DNA from: a bacterium
GTDB lineage: Bacteria > Verrucomicrobiota > Verrucomicrobiia > Limisphaerales > J093
NCBI GenBank assembly: GCA_021823625.1
Contig: JAKANS010000054.1
Location: 1 to 34,650 of the forward strand
Reading direction: 5' to 3'
DNA length: 34,650 bases
Under the pieces are notes generated by a model. The model did no database searches, had not been told where the DNA came from, and saw nothing but the letters and a program-made list of their open reading frames with translations. Shown here in pieces: positions 21,002 to 30,190 of the stretch. How positions within the stretch are numbered: position 1 is the stretch's first letter; every line of letters starts with the position of its first letter. The position numbers were made by a program, and so were the translations under genes.

Positions 21002-22018
21002 TCAAGGTTGCCTGGCTGGTCCTAGGCGTCCATCCGCGCCGAATTCGACCGGCAATATCCCCGGCCTTTCCTGCCACGGTGCGCTCGCATCGCTACCAAA
21101 GAAGGTGGACCACCACCGGCCGCGGTCGTCCTGGAAAAACGTGTTGTGGCCGGCGTGCGGCAAGGCTTCGTAGCGCGCACCATATGAGCCGAAGATGTTC
21201 GTCGCCGTGGCCACGGTGCAACTGTACCGGCCGTCGAAGTTTTCCGCGCAAGACAGGTAATAGCGGCCGTTCCGCTTGAAGAGGTACATGCCTTCATAGC
21301 CGACGTGGTCGAACGAGTCTTGGCCGAAGATTCCCGCACACAGGCCGGAGTGGTGCTTGGGATTCGGATCGGACGCAGTCGTTTTCAGCCAATGGTACGG
21401 CTCGGCCAGGTCGCTCAGGTCCGGCTTCATCCGCGCGATCTTGCCGCTGTGCCAGAGAAAATAAACGGTGCCGTCGTCGTCTTCGAAGAGCGAGGCGTCA
21501 ATCTCGTCGCCGAGGCGCGCGTCGGGATGCATGTCCGCGTACGGTCCTTCGGGCTTGCCGGTCGTGCTCTTGAGGAGGCCGCAGCCGGAGGTTTTGGCGG
21601 TGCCGTCCCAACCCGGCATCGAGTACGTGAGCCAGAACGTGCCTTTGAGGTAATGCACCTCCGGCGCCCACAGCGGCTTCTTCGCTGCGAGGTGCGGTTG
21701 GTGCCACGGGCTGGCGCCGTATTTCCAAACAAAACCCAGCGCCATCCAGTTGGTGAGGTCGGGGGATTTCCAGAGCTTGATGCCTTCGTTGAAACCCCAG
21801 AACGGCTCGATCGTGCCGGTCAGGTACCAGGTGCCGTTCGGGCCGCGACAGATCGAGGTGTCGCGCAGTGGCGTGTCCATGAGTTGGCGCAGGCCGGGAA
21901 GCGGATTGATCGCGGGTGACGGCGCCAGCGTGTCAGCCGCGCGCGATGGCAGGCCACCCAGGATTGCCAGGCAAGCGACGCCAGCCACGGCCCGCGCTGG
22001 AAGAAGGCGTCTGAGCAT
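21002..22018 (-). CDS. Secreted GH43-like beta-propeller glycosidase
   Basis: A 338-residue exported protein with a signal peptide (MLRRLLPARAVAGVACLAILG, about 1-28). The GH43/clan F propeller shows Asp53 in PLRDTSICRGP as base, Asp174 in DEIDASLFEDDDG as pKa modulator and Glu242 in YEGMYLFKR as acid. WAPEVHYLKGTFWLTYSM is a blade-2 signature. It probably cleaves arabinofuranosyl, xylosyl or galactosyl links; the subfamily cannot be fixed by eye. The open frame extends to 22099, but the ATG at 22018 starts the signal peptide. It is the first gene of the minus-strand block, divergent from the Gfo/Idh/MocA gene across 133 bp. Confidence 0.85.
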   Translation of the reverse strand: MLRRLLPARAVAGVACLAILGGLPSRAADTLAPSPAINPLPGLRQLMDTPLRDTSICRGPNGTWYLTGTIEPFWGFNEGIKLWKSPDLTNWMALGFVWKYGASPWHQPHLAAKKPLWAPEVHYLKGTFWLTYSMPGWDGTAKTSGCGLLKSTTGKPEGPYADMHPDARLGDEIDASLFEDDDGTVYFLWHSGKIARMKPDLSDLAEPYHWLKTTASDPNPKHHSGLCAGIFGQDSFDHVGYEGMYLFKRNGRYYLSCAENFDGRYSCTVATATNIFGSYGARYEALPHAGHNTFFQDDRGRWWSTFFGSDASAPWQERPGILPVEFGADGRLGPARQP

Positions 22019-22151
22019 GATCACGCGTCGAGCATGGGGTGGCTTTGGTCCCGGAAGCCAGTTTGTTTTGCGCCGGCACACCGCGCGTTTGCAGCACATT
22101 GCTCGAAGATGGGCTTGTCAGCGCCGCGGAAGCCCCTAACTTCAAAGAAAA

Positions 22152-23588
22152 ATGCGTCCCATGAAATCGCTCGTGAATCGTCGTTCTTTCCTGAAACGGT
22201 CCCTGTTTGCCGCCGGCGCGGTGTCCGCGTCGCGCGTGCTGACCATGCCCAGCCTCCTGGCCGCCCAGTCGCCCAGCGACCGGTTGCGGTGCGTGCAGAT
22301 CGGCTGTGGCGGACGCGGCATGGCGCATCTGGACTGGGTGGTCAACCAAAGCAAGGAGCACCTCGTGGCGATCGTCGATCCGGACGAGAAGCGCCTGGCC
22401 AGTGTGCGGTCGTGGCTGAGCAAGAAAGGCCAGAACCCCGACGGCCCACAAACCTTCACGGATTACCGCCAGATGTTCGATCGCATCGGCAAGGACATCG
22501 ACGCCGTGTTCATCGCCACGCCGAACCATCATCACGCACTGGCGTCGATGATCGCGATGCAGTTGAACAAGGGCGTGTATTGCGAGAAGCCGCTGTGCCA
22601 CGACATCGCCGAGGCGCGCAAGCTCCGCCAGATGGCCGCCGCCTCCAAGGCGCCGACGCAAATGGGCAACCAGGGCCACTGCGAGGAAGGCTACCGTCGG
22701 CTTTGCGAGTACATCTGGGCCGGCACGATCGGCAAGGTGCTCGAAACGCACAGTTGGACGGACCGCGCCAACGGTGGTGAGGGACCGCGTCCGCCCACGT
22801 TGCCGGTGCCGGCCGGTCTGCACTGGGACAACTGGATCGGGCCGGCGCCGTACCGCGATTTTCACAGCGACCTGCACCCGCACGAATGGCATGGCTGGTA
22901 CGACTTCGGCAACGGCTCGATCGGCAACATGGGTTGCCACGTGCTGGACGGCGTGTTCTGGGCGCTCAAGGTCGAACACCCGACCCGCATCGAGGTCGAG
23001 CAAATGCGCGGCGGTAGCGACGAGCGTTATCCACTGGGTTCGCGCGTGCGCTGGGATTGTCCCGCACGCGGTGATATGCCCGCCTTGAAGGCTTACTGGT
23101 ACGAGGGCCTCAACGAGACCACCGATGCCGGACCGGTGGGGAGTCTGCACGCGGCGACCGGCGCCGCACGCAACCTCCCGCCGCTGCTGAAGGAGTTGCA
23201 GAAGCAATACCCGGACGAGGAATTCGACAACAGCGGCTCGCTTTACGTCGGCGAAAAAGGGGTGATCTACACCGCGACCTACGGCGGCGAGATGCACATT
23301 GTTCCGCGCGAAAAGATGCGCGAAGTGCCGGCCCCGCCCAAGACGCTGCCGCGCACCAAGAACATCATGACCGATTTCCTGGAAGCCTGCCGCGCCGGCA
23401 AGACCGAGACCGCCGCCGGCTTCGATTACGGCGCGCGCCTGACTGAGTTCACGCTCCTGGCCAACCTGGCCCAGCACGTCGGCGCCGGGAAGAAAGTCGA
23501 GTGGGACGGCCCGAACATGAAGGTCACGAACCTCACCGCCTTGAACGAGTGGGTGACGCGGCCTTACCGCCAGGGTTGGCACGCCTGA
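22152..23588 (+). CDS. Tat-exported Gfo/Idh/MocA family oxidoreductase
   Basis: A 478-residue protein with a twin-arginine signal (NRRSFLKRSLFAAGAVSASRV, residues 9-29). The NAD(P)-binding Rossmann domain has CVQIGCGGRGMAH near 47-59, AIVDPDEKRL and FIATPNHHHALA. The family's catalytic-lysine motif is CEKPL (Glu145-Lys146-Pro147). The C-terminal substrate domain includes MGCHVLDGVFWALKVEHPT and ends with the AAGFDYGARLTEF segment. This is the large secreted family common in Planctomycetes and Verrucomicrobia; members oxidise or hydrolyse sugars, with cofactor bound before export. Substrate unknown. ATG 22152 is used; ATG 22161 is equally possible and leaves the Tat motif intact. Confidence 0.9.
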   Translation: MRPMKSLVNRRSFLKRSLFAAGAVSASRVLTMPSLLAAQSPSDRLRCVQIGCGGRGMAHLDWVVNQSKEHLVAIVDPDEKRLASVRSWLSKKGQNPDGPQTFTDYRQMFDRIGKDIDAVFIATPNHHHALASMIAMQLNKGVYCEKPLCHDIAEARKLRQMAAASKAPTQMGNQGHCEEGYRRLCEYIWAGTIGKVLETHSWTDRANGGEGPRPPTLPVPAGLHWDNWIGPAPYRDFHSDLHPHEWHGWYDFGNGSIGNMGCHVLDGVFWALKVEHPTRIEVEQMRGGSDERYPLGSRVRWDCPARGDMPALKAYWYEGLNETTDAGPVGSLHAATGAARNLPPLLKELQKQYPDEEFDNSGSLYVGEKGVIYTATYGGEMHIVPREKMREVPAPPKTLPRTKNIMTDFLEACRAGKTETAAGFDYGARLTEFTLLANLAQHVGAGKKVEWDGPNMKVTNLTALNEWVTRPYRQGWHA

Positions 23589-23656
23589 GGCCAGTCCCCA
23601 ACTATAGACGCGGACCGGAGGCTTCCACGCGAGGAAGCTGCCGGGCGCACGCAAAC

Positions 23657-23695
23657 CACCGGGCCTTGGGTGACAGTCGCCGCCCAAGGCCGGTG
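23657..23695. terminator. Strong hairpin between convergent genes
   Basis: CACCGGGCCTTGGG (23657-23670) pairs with CCCAAGGCCGGTG (23683-23695) as a 13-bp stem with a single bulged G and a 12-nt loop. It lies between the convergent Gfo/Idh/MocA and sulfatase genes, so it probably ends transcription from both sides. A real U-tract is missing on either strand. Confidence 0.6.
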
Positions 23696-23706
23696 AATCT
23701 TTGAAC

Positions 23707-25164
23707 TCAGTTTGAGAACTTCGCCCGCGTGCCCGGCTCCGCCTTGCCACCGTTGACGGGCGCGGGATGCACCTTTTTTAACAGAGCCTTCAATTCCGCG
23801 ACCACGCCGGCATATTTCGCGTCATGGGCCAGGTTGTGCAGTTCTTGGGGATCGTGGTTGTGATCGTAGAGTTCGACGCCTTTTGCGCCGAAGCCCCACT
23901 CCGTGTACCGCCAGCGATCCGTCCGGACGCTGTGACCCGGCACCGCGCCGCGCTGGACTTGGGTGTAGGCCGGGTGATCCCACGCCGCCTGCGGCTCGGC
24001 AATCAGCGGGCGCAGGCTGAAACCCTCGAGATGATCCGGCGGCGTCAGATTCGCCAGGTCGGCCAGCGTCGGATAGAGATCCACCAGTTCCACCGGACGT
24101 GAGCTCGCCTGTCCGGCGGTCTTTTGGCCGGGAACAGAGATGATCAACGGCACGCGCGCCGATTCCTCGAAGCAACTCTGCTTGAACCACAGCCCGTGCT
24201 CGCCCAGGTGATAGCCGTGGTCGCTCCAGAACACGATGATGGTGTTCTCGCGCAACCCGAGCCGGTCCACCGTGGCAACTACCCGCCCGATCTGCGCATC
24301 GACGAACGAAATCGCCGCGTAATAAGCCCGTTTGCATTCGCGCGCCTGGTCCGCGGTGACGCCGAAATACGGCCACGGACGCGTCGAGGCGAGCGCCAGC
24401 GGCGGAAAGTCGTTGGTCGTTTGCGGGGTGATCGAGGGCAGCGCGATTTCGTTCAACGGATAGAGGTCAAAATACTTCTTCGGCGTCACCCACGGGCAGT
24501 GCGGTTTGTAGAATCCCGCCGCGATGAGAAACGGCTTGTCCTTGTGGGCTTCGAGCAACTGGATCGTCTGCGTGGCCACCTTGCCGTCGGTGTGCTCGGT
24601 GTCGGTGCCGGTGGGGTCTGCCAAAAACGCCATCGCCGCGCCCAGACCGCGTTTCGGCGTGTAATTCATGATGTCCGGTTCGAGCGCAGTCTTGTCCCGG
24701 CCGGCCGGATTGAACCGCTCTGTCCACGACGCCCGGTCGTCCAGCCCGCTGGAGCCGATGTCGCCGGGATTGCCATAGTGATACAGCTTCCCGACGCGCG
24801 CCACGTAATAGCCATTCCGCATGAACAGTTGCGGCAGCGTCACCACGTCCGGCAGGCCCTGGCGGAAATGGTACTGCAAATCGAACACGCGCGTCGTGTC
24901 CGGGCGCAGGCCGGTGAGCAGCGACGACCGGCTGGGGCTGCACAGCGGGAACTGACAGTACGCCCGGTCGAACCGCAGGCCGCGGGCGGCTAGCCGGTCG
25001 ATGTTCGGGGACTTCACGAACGGATGGCCGTAACAACCGAGGTCGTTGTTCATGTCGTCCACCGCGATGAACAGGACATTGGGTTTGGCCAGAGCCGCCG
25101 AGGCCCGGTTGGGCGCCACGAACGCAAGGCTGACCATCGCGAGGGCCATCAAGGTTTTCATCAT
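23707..25164 (-). CDS. Secreted sulfatase, iduronate-2-sulfatase-like (S1 family)
   Basis: A 485-residue exported sulfatase. The signal peptide is MMKTLMALAMVSLAFVAPN (about 1-23). The type I sulfatase signature CSPSR has Cys75, which must be converted to formylglycine by a maturation enzyme outside this window. Metal ligands appear as Asp36-Asp37 in AVDDMNN and Asp-His in FWSDHGYHLGEHG. KLYHYG and FYKPHCPW are typical of the iduronate-2-sulfatase-like group. It should remove sulfate esters from sugar polymers outside the cytoplasm. The open frame continues to 25374, but the Met at 25164 gives the signal peptide. The upstream 284 bp to the next gene show nothing recognisable. Confidence 0.9.
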   Translation of the reverse strand: MMKTLMALAMVSLAFVAPNRASAALAKPNVLFIAVDDMNNDLGCYGHPFVKSPNIDRLAARGLRFDRAYCQFPLCSPSRSSLLTGLRPDTTRVFDLQYHFRQGLPDVVTLPQLFMRNGYYVARVGKLYHYGNPGDIGSSGLDDRASWTERFNPAGRDKTALEPDIMNYTPKRGLGAAMAFLADPTGTDTEHTDGKVATQTIQLLEAHKDKPFLIAAGFYKPHCPWVTPKKYFDLYPLNEIALPSITPQTTNDFPPLALASTRPWPYFGVTADQARECKRAYYAAISFVDAQIGRVVATVDRLGLRENTIIVFWSDHGYHLGEHGLWFKQSCFEESARVPLIISVPGQKTAGQASSRPVELVDLYPTLADLANLTPPDHLEGFSLRPLIAEPQAAWDHPAYTQVQRGAVPGHSVRTDRWRYTEWGFGAKGVELYDHNHDPQELHNLAHDAKYAGVVAELKALLKKVHPAPVNGGKAEPGTRAKFSN

Positions 25165-25448
25165 GGTTTTGTTGGTTGGGTGGAGTCGGGGCGCGCGACG
25201 CAGAATAACTGTCCGCCACTCCGCCGGCGGGACCGACGTGGGAACGTTGCAGATCGCCGGAACGTGATCTTCATGTGTACGGCGGAACGTATTCCCAGGC
25301 CAACCGGTAGCAAGTTCAAGTTTGGTGAGAACCGGAGTGGTGGGACTTTCATACCACGCTTGGCCCGCCGTCATTCTCAGCCTCGAACGATGGCCCGGCT
25401 CGGTTGGTCAAGGGACCACGTGTTGGGCAGGCGGCGGACCCTGAACGG

Positions 25449-25886
25449 CTATGTGGCTGCGTTGCCCCCAGCAGATTTTCCGGCCTTTGCCTGCCATTCA
25501 GTCCAGTATTCATCGCACACCTTTTCAATCGTCTCGTAAGTAATCTCTTGACCGGTATCCATGGCAAACCGGATGCGCTCGAAATCCAGAATCAATTGAC
25601 CCATTGTCGTCTCGATGCTGACCGGCATCGCCTTTGATTCGGTCGAGAGAATCGCGGGGGTGCCAATGTCAAGTTCCTCACGAAGGGATGCTGTCGTACC
25701 GTCGTAATTACGAAACTCAACGCGCTTCAGGCGCTCCAACATCAGAACGAAACTGTCACCAAGAGGTTTCAGTCTCCGTCGCAAATAGGGAATGCTGACG
25801 AAGATGGTGAGTGTCTCACCAACATCTGAGATGGCGGTAATCTCACCATCGTGCAGGACATTCCAGATCTGAATACGTGGGTCCAT
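25449..25886 (-). CDS. Hypothetical protein, 145 aa
   Basis: A soluble 145-residue protein with no signal peptide or membrane segment. The N-terminus MDPRIQIWNVLHDGEI, the middle VSIPYLRRRLKPLGDSFVL and the acidic C-terminal helix CDEYWTEWQAK read as a normal folded protein. Small proteins of this look recur in Verrucomicrobia, but I know no function. It starts 22 bp after the gene at 25909-26412, and the two probably form an operon. Both have lower GC than the surrounding glycosidase genes, suggesting separate origin. Confidence 0.65.
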   Translation of the reverse strand: MDPRIQIWNVLHDGEITAISDVGETLTIFVSIPYLRRRLKPLGDSFVLMLERLKRVEFRNYDGTTASLREELDIGTPAILSTESKAMPVSIETTMGQLILDFERIRFAMDTGQEITYETIEKVCDEYWTEWQAKAGKSAGGNAAT

Positions 25887-25908
25887 GTTGTTTGGCCGAA
25901 CTTCGGGG

Positions 25909-26412
25909 TCAACGATCCCTGAACTGAATCATGAAACGATCCAAGAACTCCAAGATCTGCCCCACGCGCAAACCGAAGTTGGCTATATCCGGTTTGTTAG
26001 GCTTGTCAGGATGCATTGGCGATGTCCTCCAGCGAGTTCTTGACGGACTGACGAAGGCCCGACCACTGCTTCTTACGGGCCTCATCATCTGGGATGGCTT
26101 TGCTTTAAGTTGATCGTCGGTCATTGTCACATACTTCTCGCAAGCGATCCTAAATCGCCGACGTTTCCAGAATGGCACATCATCAGCGATTTCGATACCC
26201 AGCTTGCGGACAACCGGAGCGGTGTCCTGATGCATCTGGAATATCCTCATGGCATGAGCGCGTCCCGCTTCTTCTGCCATTACCCGGATTTGACTCCTGA
26301 AAGCCCTGCGGCGGTCGGTGGCTTGTCCGCCGCGCCCAAGCCGGAAACCGAAGTAACCGGAGACCAACGAGCAAAAGACCCCCGAGAGAATTGCGCTCAC
26401 TACTGGATCCAT
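25909..26412 (-). CDS. Hypothetical membrane-anchored protein, probably frameshifted
   Basis: The start is convincing: one N-terminal membrane segment (VVSAILSGVFCSLVSGYFGF), then basic and helical sequence (DRRRAFRSQIRV…FWKRRRFRIACEKYV). After about residue 100 (TMTDDQLKAK) the given frame becomes Ser/Arg/Pro-rich. In a neighbouring frame the DNA reads AIPDDEARKKQWSG, then LRQSVKNSLEDIANAS and a stop at 26006, which is far more protein-like. An indel near 26095-26109 is therefore likely, and the original gene would be about 26006-26412. Function unknown. Confidence 0.55.
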   Translation of the reverse strand: MDPVVSAILSGVFCSLVSGYFGFRLGRGGQATDRRRAFRSQIRVMAEEAGRAHAMRIFQMHQDTAPVVRKLGIEIADDVPFWKRRRFRIACEKYVTMTDDQLKAKPSQMMRPVRSSGRAFVSPSRTRWRTSPMHPDKPNKPDIANFGLRVGQILEFLDRFMIQFRDR

Positions 26413-26777
26413 ACGTTACTGGATGGCGGAATCAGAATGCTGATCGTGGCGTCTTGTGTCTTGAGCGGGCCGTTCTATAATCGCATCGGATGGTGGCTGT
26501 TGTATCGGTTCTCGTCTGACAATAGTATTCGGCCAGAGTCAGCAGCGAAAGCCAAAGTCTCCACCGCTGCTTCGTTCATGGGACAATGAGCCGCCTCATC
26601 GGAATTACAAGCCTTATCATTAGGCGCTTGCACAGATACAGCTTGTGAGCGGGCGGTCGTCACCGCGCCAGCTTTTGGAGTGCGGCGCTTGAGCGCCGCT
26701 TTCTTGGGCCTGTAGCGCTCTCTTGTGACCAGCGCAAAGCACTCGAAACCTCGCGAAATCCATACCGAATCGGTAAC
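26413..26777. other. Intergenic region, 365 bp
   Basis: No protein-like frame is seen on either strand. The region should carry the promoter of the hypothetical pair and the 3' end of transcripts from the large glycosidase gene. It contains one palindrome at 26683-26700, listed separately. Confidence 0.5.
26683..26700. repeat. Perfect 8-bp hairpin, intergenic palindrome
   Basis: GCGGCGCT and AGCGCCGC are exact complements around a TG loop, preceded by CCAGCTTTTGGAGT. The look is that of a dispersed hairpin repeat; it may also work as a terminator for the glycosidase gene, which ends at 26778. Confidence 0.5.
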
Positions 26778-29700
26778 TCAATAGTACGCCGTCACGGTCG
26801 TCTTGACCTCCAACTTGGGCAGTTCCACCCACTCTTTCCTGGGATCGAATTTGTCCCACGGCTGGCCGTTCACCTCGACACGCTGGATCGGTTTCGCCTC
26901 GGGATGCCGGAAGCGGAGGAGGATTTGTTTGGGTGGCCGGCGGAAAGCCCCCTCACCCCGGCCCTCTCCCCCGGTGGGGGCGAGGGAGCGCTGCGGCTCG
27001 ACGACCGCCGTGATCTGGCCGCTGTTGGCCTTGGACTCGAACCGCAGGCTCATCGGCCCGAAGTGCGTCGCGGCGCGTTCGATGGACGGTTTTTCGCCAT
27101 CGGCGAGCCAGGCGCGGGGCAGGGCCATGCCGAGGCGGAGCACATCGTCGCCGCGGTCGTCTTCAATAAACATCAGCCGCAGCCAGTAGGTGGAGTTCGA
27201 CTCGTCGCTGGATTTGTAGTGGTCGCCGCGGAAATCGCCGAGGTCGGGCAGCGGATGCTCGCACATCATCTGCGTATCCGGGTAGTAGCACGAGGCGAAG
27301 GCGTTGAAGTAGGCGCGGAGGTAGTGCTTGATTTCGTCGCGCAACAGATACGGATGCGGCGAACAGAGGAGGTTCGGCTGCATGGAAATCCCGCCGCGGC
27401 TGAACCACTCCGCGCCGTGCTCCGCCCACGAGTAGCCGTAGCGCTCGGACAGGTAGAGGTTGTCCTCGAAGTCCTGCAGGATGTTCACGGCCATCGGATC
27501 GTCCGGTGCCAGCAGGCCGGTGCGGAGGAAGTAGATCGAGCCTTCCAGCGTCGTGGCGATCCAGCCGAACGTGCGTCCGCGCCGGTGAACCTCGGACGGG
27601 TATTGCGGAATCCAGGTGCCGTCGCGCAACGCCACCAGCGGCGCGCGGACCTTCGCCTCATTGAACGCCGTCAAGATATCGCGGTGATAGGCGTCGGCCT
27701 CGGCTTGGAGTGCCTTGGCGTCGGGGTGGCCGATGTCCGCGAGCGCACGGGCGATGGCATTCATGCCCCACCAACTGAAGGTGTTGTTCGACATCCAGCA
27801 ACGCCAGTCGCCAATGTCTTCCAGCGAGCCGGGCGGGAGCAGTCCGCGCTCGATGGCGCGCAGGCCGGTCAGCCTGGCGGTGCGGGCACGTTCGCGGGTG
27901 ATCCAGGCGCAGGCCTTGAGAAACTTGGCGGCGTTGCGTTCGAGCCAGGCCTGGTCGCCGGTGTACCGGTAGTGCTCGGCCATCGCCCAGAGAATCCAGC
28001 CGTGGTGCTGGTTGTAGCCGCCGGATTCCCAGCCGTTGGCGCCGTTGAACACGCCGTCCTGCGAGTCGTAGTCGCCCGGCAAACCCGTCGAGCTTTGGTA
28101 TTGGAGGAACGTTTCGAGGCAACGCTCGGCTTGGTCATGAAAGCCGCGGCGGTCGAGGTCGGTGATCATCATGCACGATTCGTTGCCATAGACGCCGTAG
28201 GCGAAACTGCCCACGCGCGCCGCCAGTCGGTCGGCGCCGACTTCGCGTCCACAGTTGATCAGGAGATGCGAGACATCGGCGCGGTAAAACCGGTTGAGTT
28301 CAGGAATCGGCGTTGTGATCTGGGCGCTGGCGTCGGCGCGGGCCGTCCAGAAGCGCTTTACGCGTTTGAACTCGTCGTTGAAGTCGAGATCGCGCAGGCG
28401 CTCGATTTCCTCCGGTTTGTCCAGCGTGATGAAGGGAATCTTGAGCACCATGGCGCCGTCGGTGCCGGGCGGCAGGTTGCCAAAGAAACGGATTCCCTGG
28501 CCTTCGGCGTGGGGTTTGCCGTCCGCCTGGCAATCCACCTGCGCGCGGAGGACTTCGCCGGACGGCAATTTTGCGAAAACGAGACCGTTCGTGAAGGTGA
28601 GCGGCAGGAGACGGCCGTCGGCCTTCAAGGTGAGGACGGCGTGCGCCTCCTTGTATTCCTGGGCGATGTTTCGGCCCGCGATCCGAACCATGAGCACGGC
28701 GATGTCGTCCGCCTGCATGTCCGGAAAGCCGAGGCTGCCGGGATCGAGCCGCGTGGCGAACGCCGTCTGCGTGTAGCGGATGCCGTCCCGTTCCCACTCG
28801 GTGTTCATGATCGGCAGGCACTCGTCCTCGATCCAGCGTTTCGTGGGCGCGGTGGCGGGCAGGCCAAAGTCGTAATCGAGCCGGTTCCCGCCCCAGATGC
28901 GGCGCGGGGTATCCTTGCCCACCGGTTGGTCAATGCGGTCGTTGAGGCAGAAGACCGAGCCGTTGAAGTTCACGCCGAAACGCTGGCGACCGCCCTCGGT
29001 GCCGACCGGCAGATAGATGTGGCCGGGCTTGGGCGGCTGTTGGGCGAGGGCGCGGGCGAGAGACTGCTCAGGTTGACTCGAGATCCGCTCATAGAGTGGA
29101 AGTGCTTCCGGGCTGCGCCTGCGTTCCTCGGTCTGAGCCGCAAGGCCGACCAGGCTATCCCTGCCGTCCCACGCCTCCACCAGCACCCCCAACCCCGGTG
29201 CGAAGATCGGCTTGCCCGTGGCCACGTCGGCCGGATCGAAGCTGAACGACTGGGCGGGCGTTCGCACCGTGACGACCGTGCGGTCGAATCCGTTCACGTT
29301 GGGACTCGCGGCAAACCAGACGAATGCGAGTTTCTGTCCCGGTTCCTCTTCCGGGACTTTGATGCCGTCCTCAACCGCGCTTTGAGGCGGCGCGGCCCAG
29401 CCGTTGAACACCTCGAGTTTCGCCGACTTCGCCTCGTCAGCTTGTTGCCACCTCATCGCGACTCCGATCTGGCGCCACACCGAGTCCGTGTACGTTTCCA
29501 GTTTCTCGACCTTCGGCGCGGGGCCGTCGAACAGCAGCCGCAGCCGCATCGTGGTGCGGTACTCGGCGTTGAAGTCCTTCAAGTTCGGGAATTCGTTCAA
29601 GTTCACGTGCCGGAAGGTGTAGGTCCACGTCTTGCCCTCCGGCTGAAAATAGACGTCCGCGCCGCGCCACTCGCCGCGGTACCAGTCGCCGAGCTCCAGC

Positions 29701-30122
29701 CAGCCGGACTCGCTGGCGCCGGAAGGCTGGTCGCGCGGGATGTGCCGTTCGGGCCAGACCGAGTGCCACCACTGCAGTCGCGCCTTGGCCGGATCGGGCG
29801 GGGCCTCGGCAAAGGTGACGACCACGCGGAAGAGGTCGCGCGGGTCCTCCCAAAAGATACCGACGTCGTTGCCGTTGGCCCACGACGCGCGTTCACCCCA
29901 CGGCGCGACATCCACCGGGTCGCCAGCGTGCAGGCTCGCGACGGTTGGCGGCGCCGCCGCAGAATCGGTGGCGAACAGCGGCGTGATCGCATGGCCGAGC
30001 CACAACGTGGTGGCTGCGAGGGCAAGCCAGCGGGCCAGCCGTTTGGGCCGGAGTGCGCGGCAGAGTGCGGTTGCCATCAAGCGGGGGGTTCGCCGCGCCG
30101 GGGCGGCACGTGCAGGTTTCAT
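26778..30122 (-). CDS. Large secreted (alpha/alpha)6-type glycosidase, family not assigned
   Basis: An 1114-residue exported protein. After a basic N-terminus and signal segment (RWLALAATTLWLGHAI, to about 52) comes a roughly 300-residue beta-rich region that looks like a DOMON/carbohydrate-binding module (VGIFWEDPRDLFRVVV, WTYTFRHVNL). A second beta-sandwich follows, and from about 620 a six-hairpin helical barrel: YGVYGNESCMMITDLDR, GANGWESGGYNQHHGWILW, NNTFSWWGMNAIARALADIG and YSWAEHGAEWFSRGG. The C-terminus is a short beta-domain. The architecture resembles GH78/GH65/GH63-like enzymes, but no CAZy family is recognised by eye; Asp and Glu in the barrel segments are catalytic candidates. 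A REP-like element is translated near residues 1044-1060. Met1 is used; Met16 is an alternative. Confidence 0.8.
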   Translation of the reverse strand: MKPARAAPARRTPRLMATALCRALRPKRLARWLALAATTLWLGHAITPLFATDSAAAPPTVASLHAGDPVDVAPWGERASWANGNDVGIFWEDPRDLFRVVVTFAEAPPDPAKARLQWWHSVWPERHIPRDQPSGASESGWLELGDWYRGEWRGADVYFQPEGKTWTYTFRHVNLNEFPNLKDFNAEYRTTMRLRLLFDGPAPKVEKLETYTDSVWRQIGVAMRWQQADEAKSAKLEVFNGWAAPPQSAVEDGIKVPEEEPGQKLAFVWFAASPNVNGFDRTVVTVRTPAQSFSFDPADVATGKPIFAPGLGVLVEAWDGRDSLVGLAAQTEERRRSPEALPLYERISSQPEQSLARALAQQPPKPGHIYLPVGTEGGRQRFGVNFNGSVFCLNDRIDQPVGKDTPRRIWGGNRLDYDFGLPATAPTKRWIEDECLPIMNTEWERDGIRYTQTAFATRLDPGSLGFPDMQADDIAVLMVRIAGRNIAQEYKEAHAVLTLKADGRLLPLTFTNGLVFAKLPSGEVLRAQVDCQADGKPHAEGQGIRFFGNLPPGTDGAMVLKIPFITLDKPEEIERLRDLDFNDEFKRVKRFWTARADASAQITTPIPELNRFYRADVSHLLINCGREVGADRLAARVGSFAYGVYGNESCMMITDLDRRGFHDQAERCLETFLQYQSSTGLPGDYDSQDGVFNGANGWESGGYNQHHGWILWAMAEHYRYTGDQAWLERNAAKFLKACAWITRERARTARLTGLRAIERGLLPPGSLEDIGDWRCWMSNNTFSWWGMNAIARALADIGHPDAKALQAEADAYHRDILTAFNEAKVRAPLVALRDGTWIPQYPSEVHRRGRTFGWIATTLEGSIYFLRTGLLAPDDPMAVNILQDFEDNLYLSERYGYSWAEHGAEWFSRGGISMQPNLLCSPHPYLLRDEIKHYLRAYFNAFASCYYPDTQMMCEHPLPDLGDFRGDHYKSSDESNSTYWLRLMFIEDDRGDDVLRLGMALPRAWLADGEKPSIERAATHFGPMSLRFESKANSGQITAVVEPQRSLAPTGGEGRGEGAFRRPPKQILLRFRHPEAKPIQRVEVNGQPWDKFDPRKEWVELPKLEVKTTVTAYY
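26948..26988. repeat. REP-like palindrome inserted in frame in a coding region
   Basis: The plus strand shows CCCCTCACCCCGGCCCTCTC followed by CCCCGGTGGGGGCGAGGGAG. This is the classic dispersed bacterial element of the CCCTCACCC-x-GCCCTCTCCC type, normally intergenic. Its core stem is CCCCC/GGGGG. In the plus frame it gives PLTPALSPGGGEG, a peptide known from spurious annotations of such repeats. In the gene's own (minus) frame it adds SLAPTGGEGRGEGAF without a stop. Confidence 0.8.
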
Positions 30123-30190
30123 CGTCGTTGGTCCAAGTAGTGCCGGGCGGCTCCGGCGTGGCTTCGTCCGGATATTTAACCAATTTCCGG

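Noticed and set aside
26110..26589. Plus-strand 159-codon frame opposite the hypothetical genes
   Set aside because: It overlaps the convincing minus-strand membrane segment and has no domain or signal of its own.
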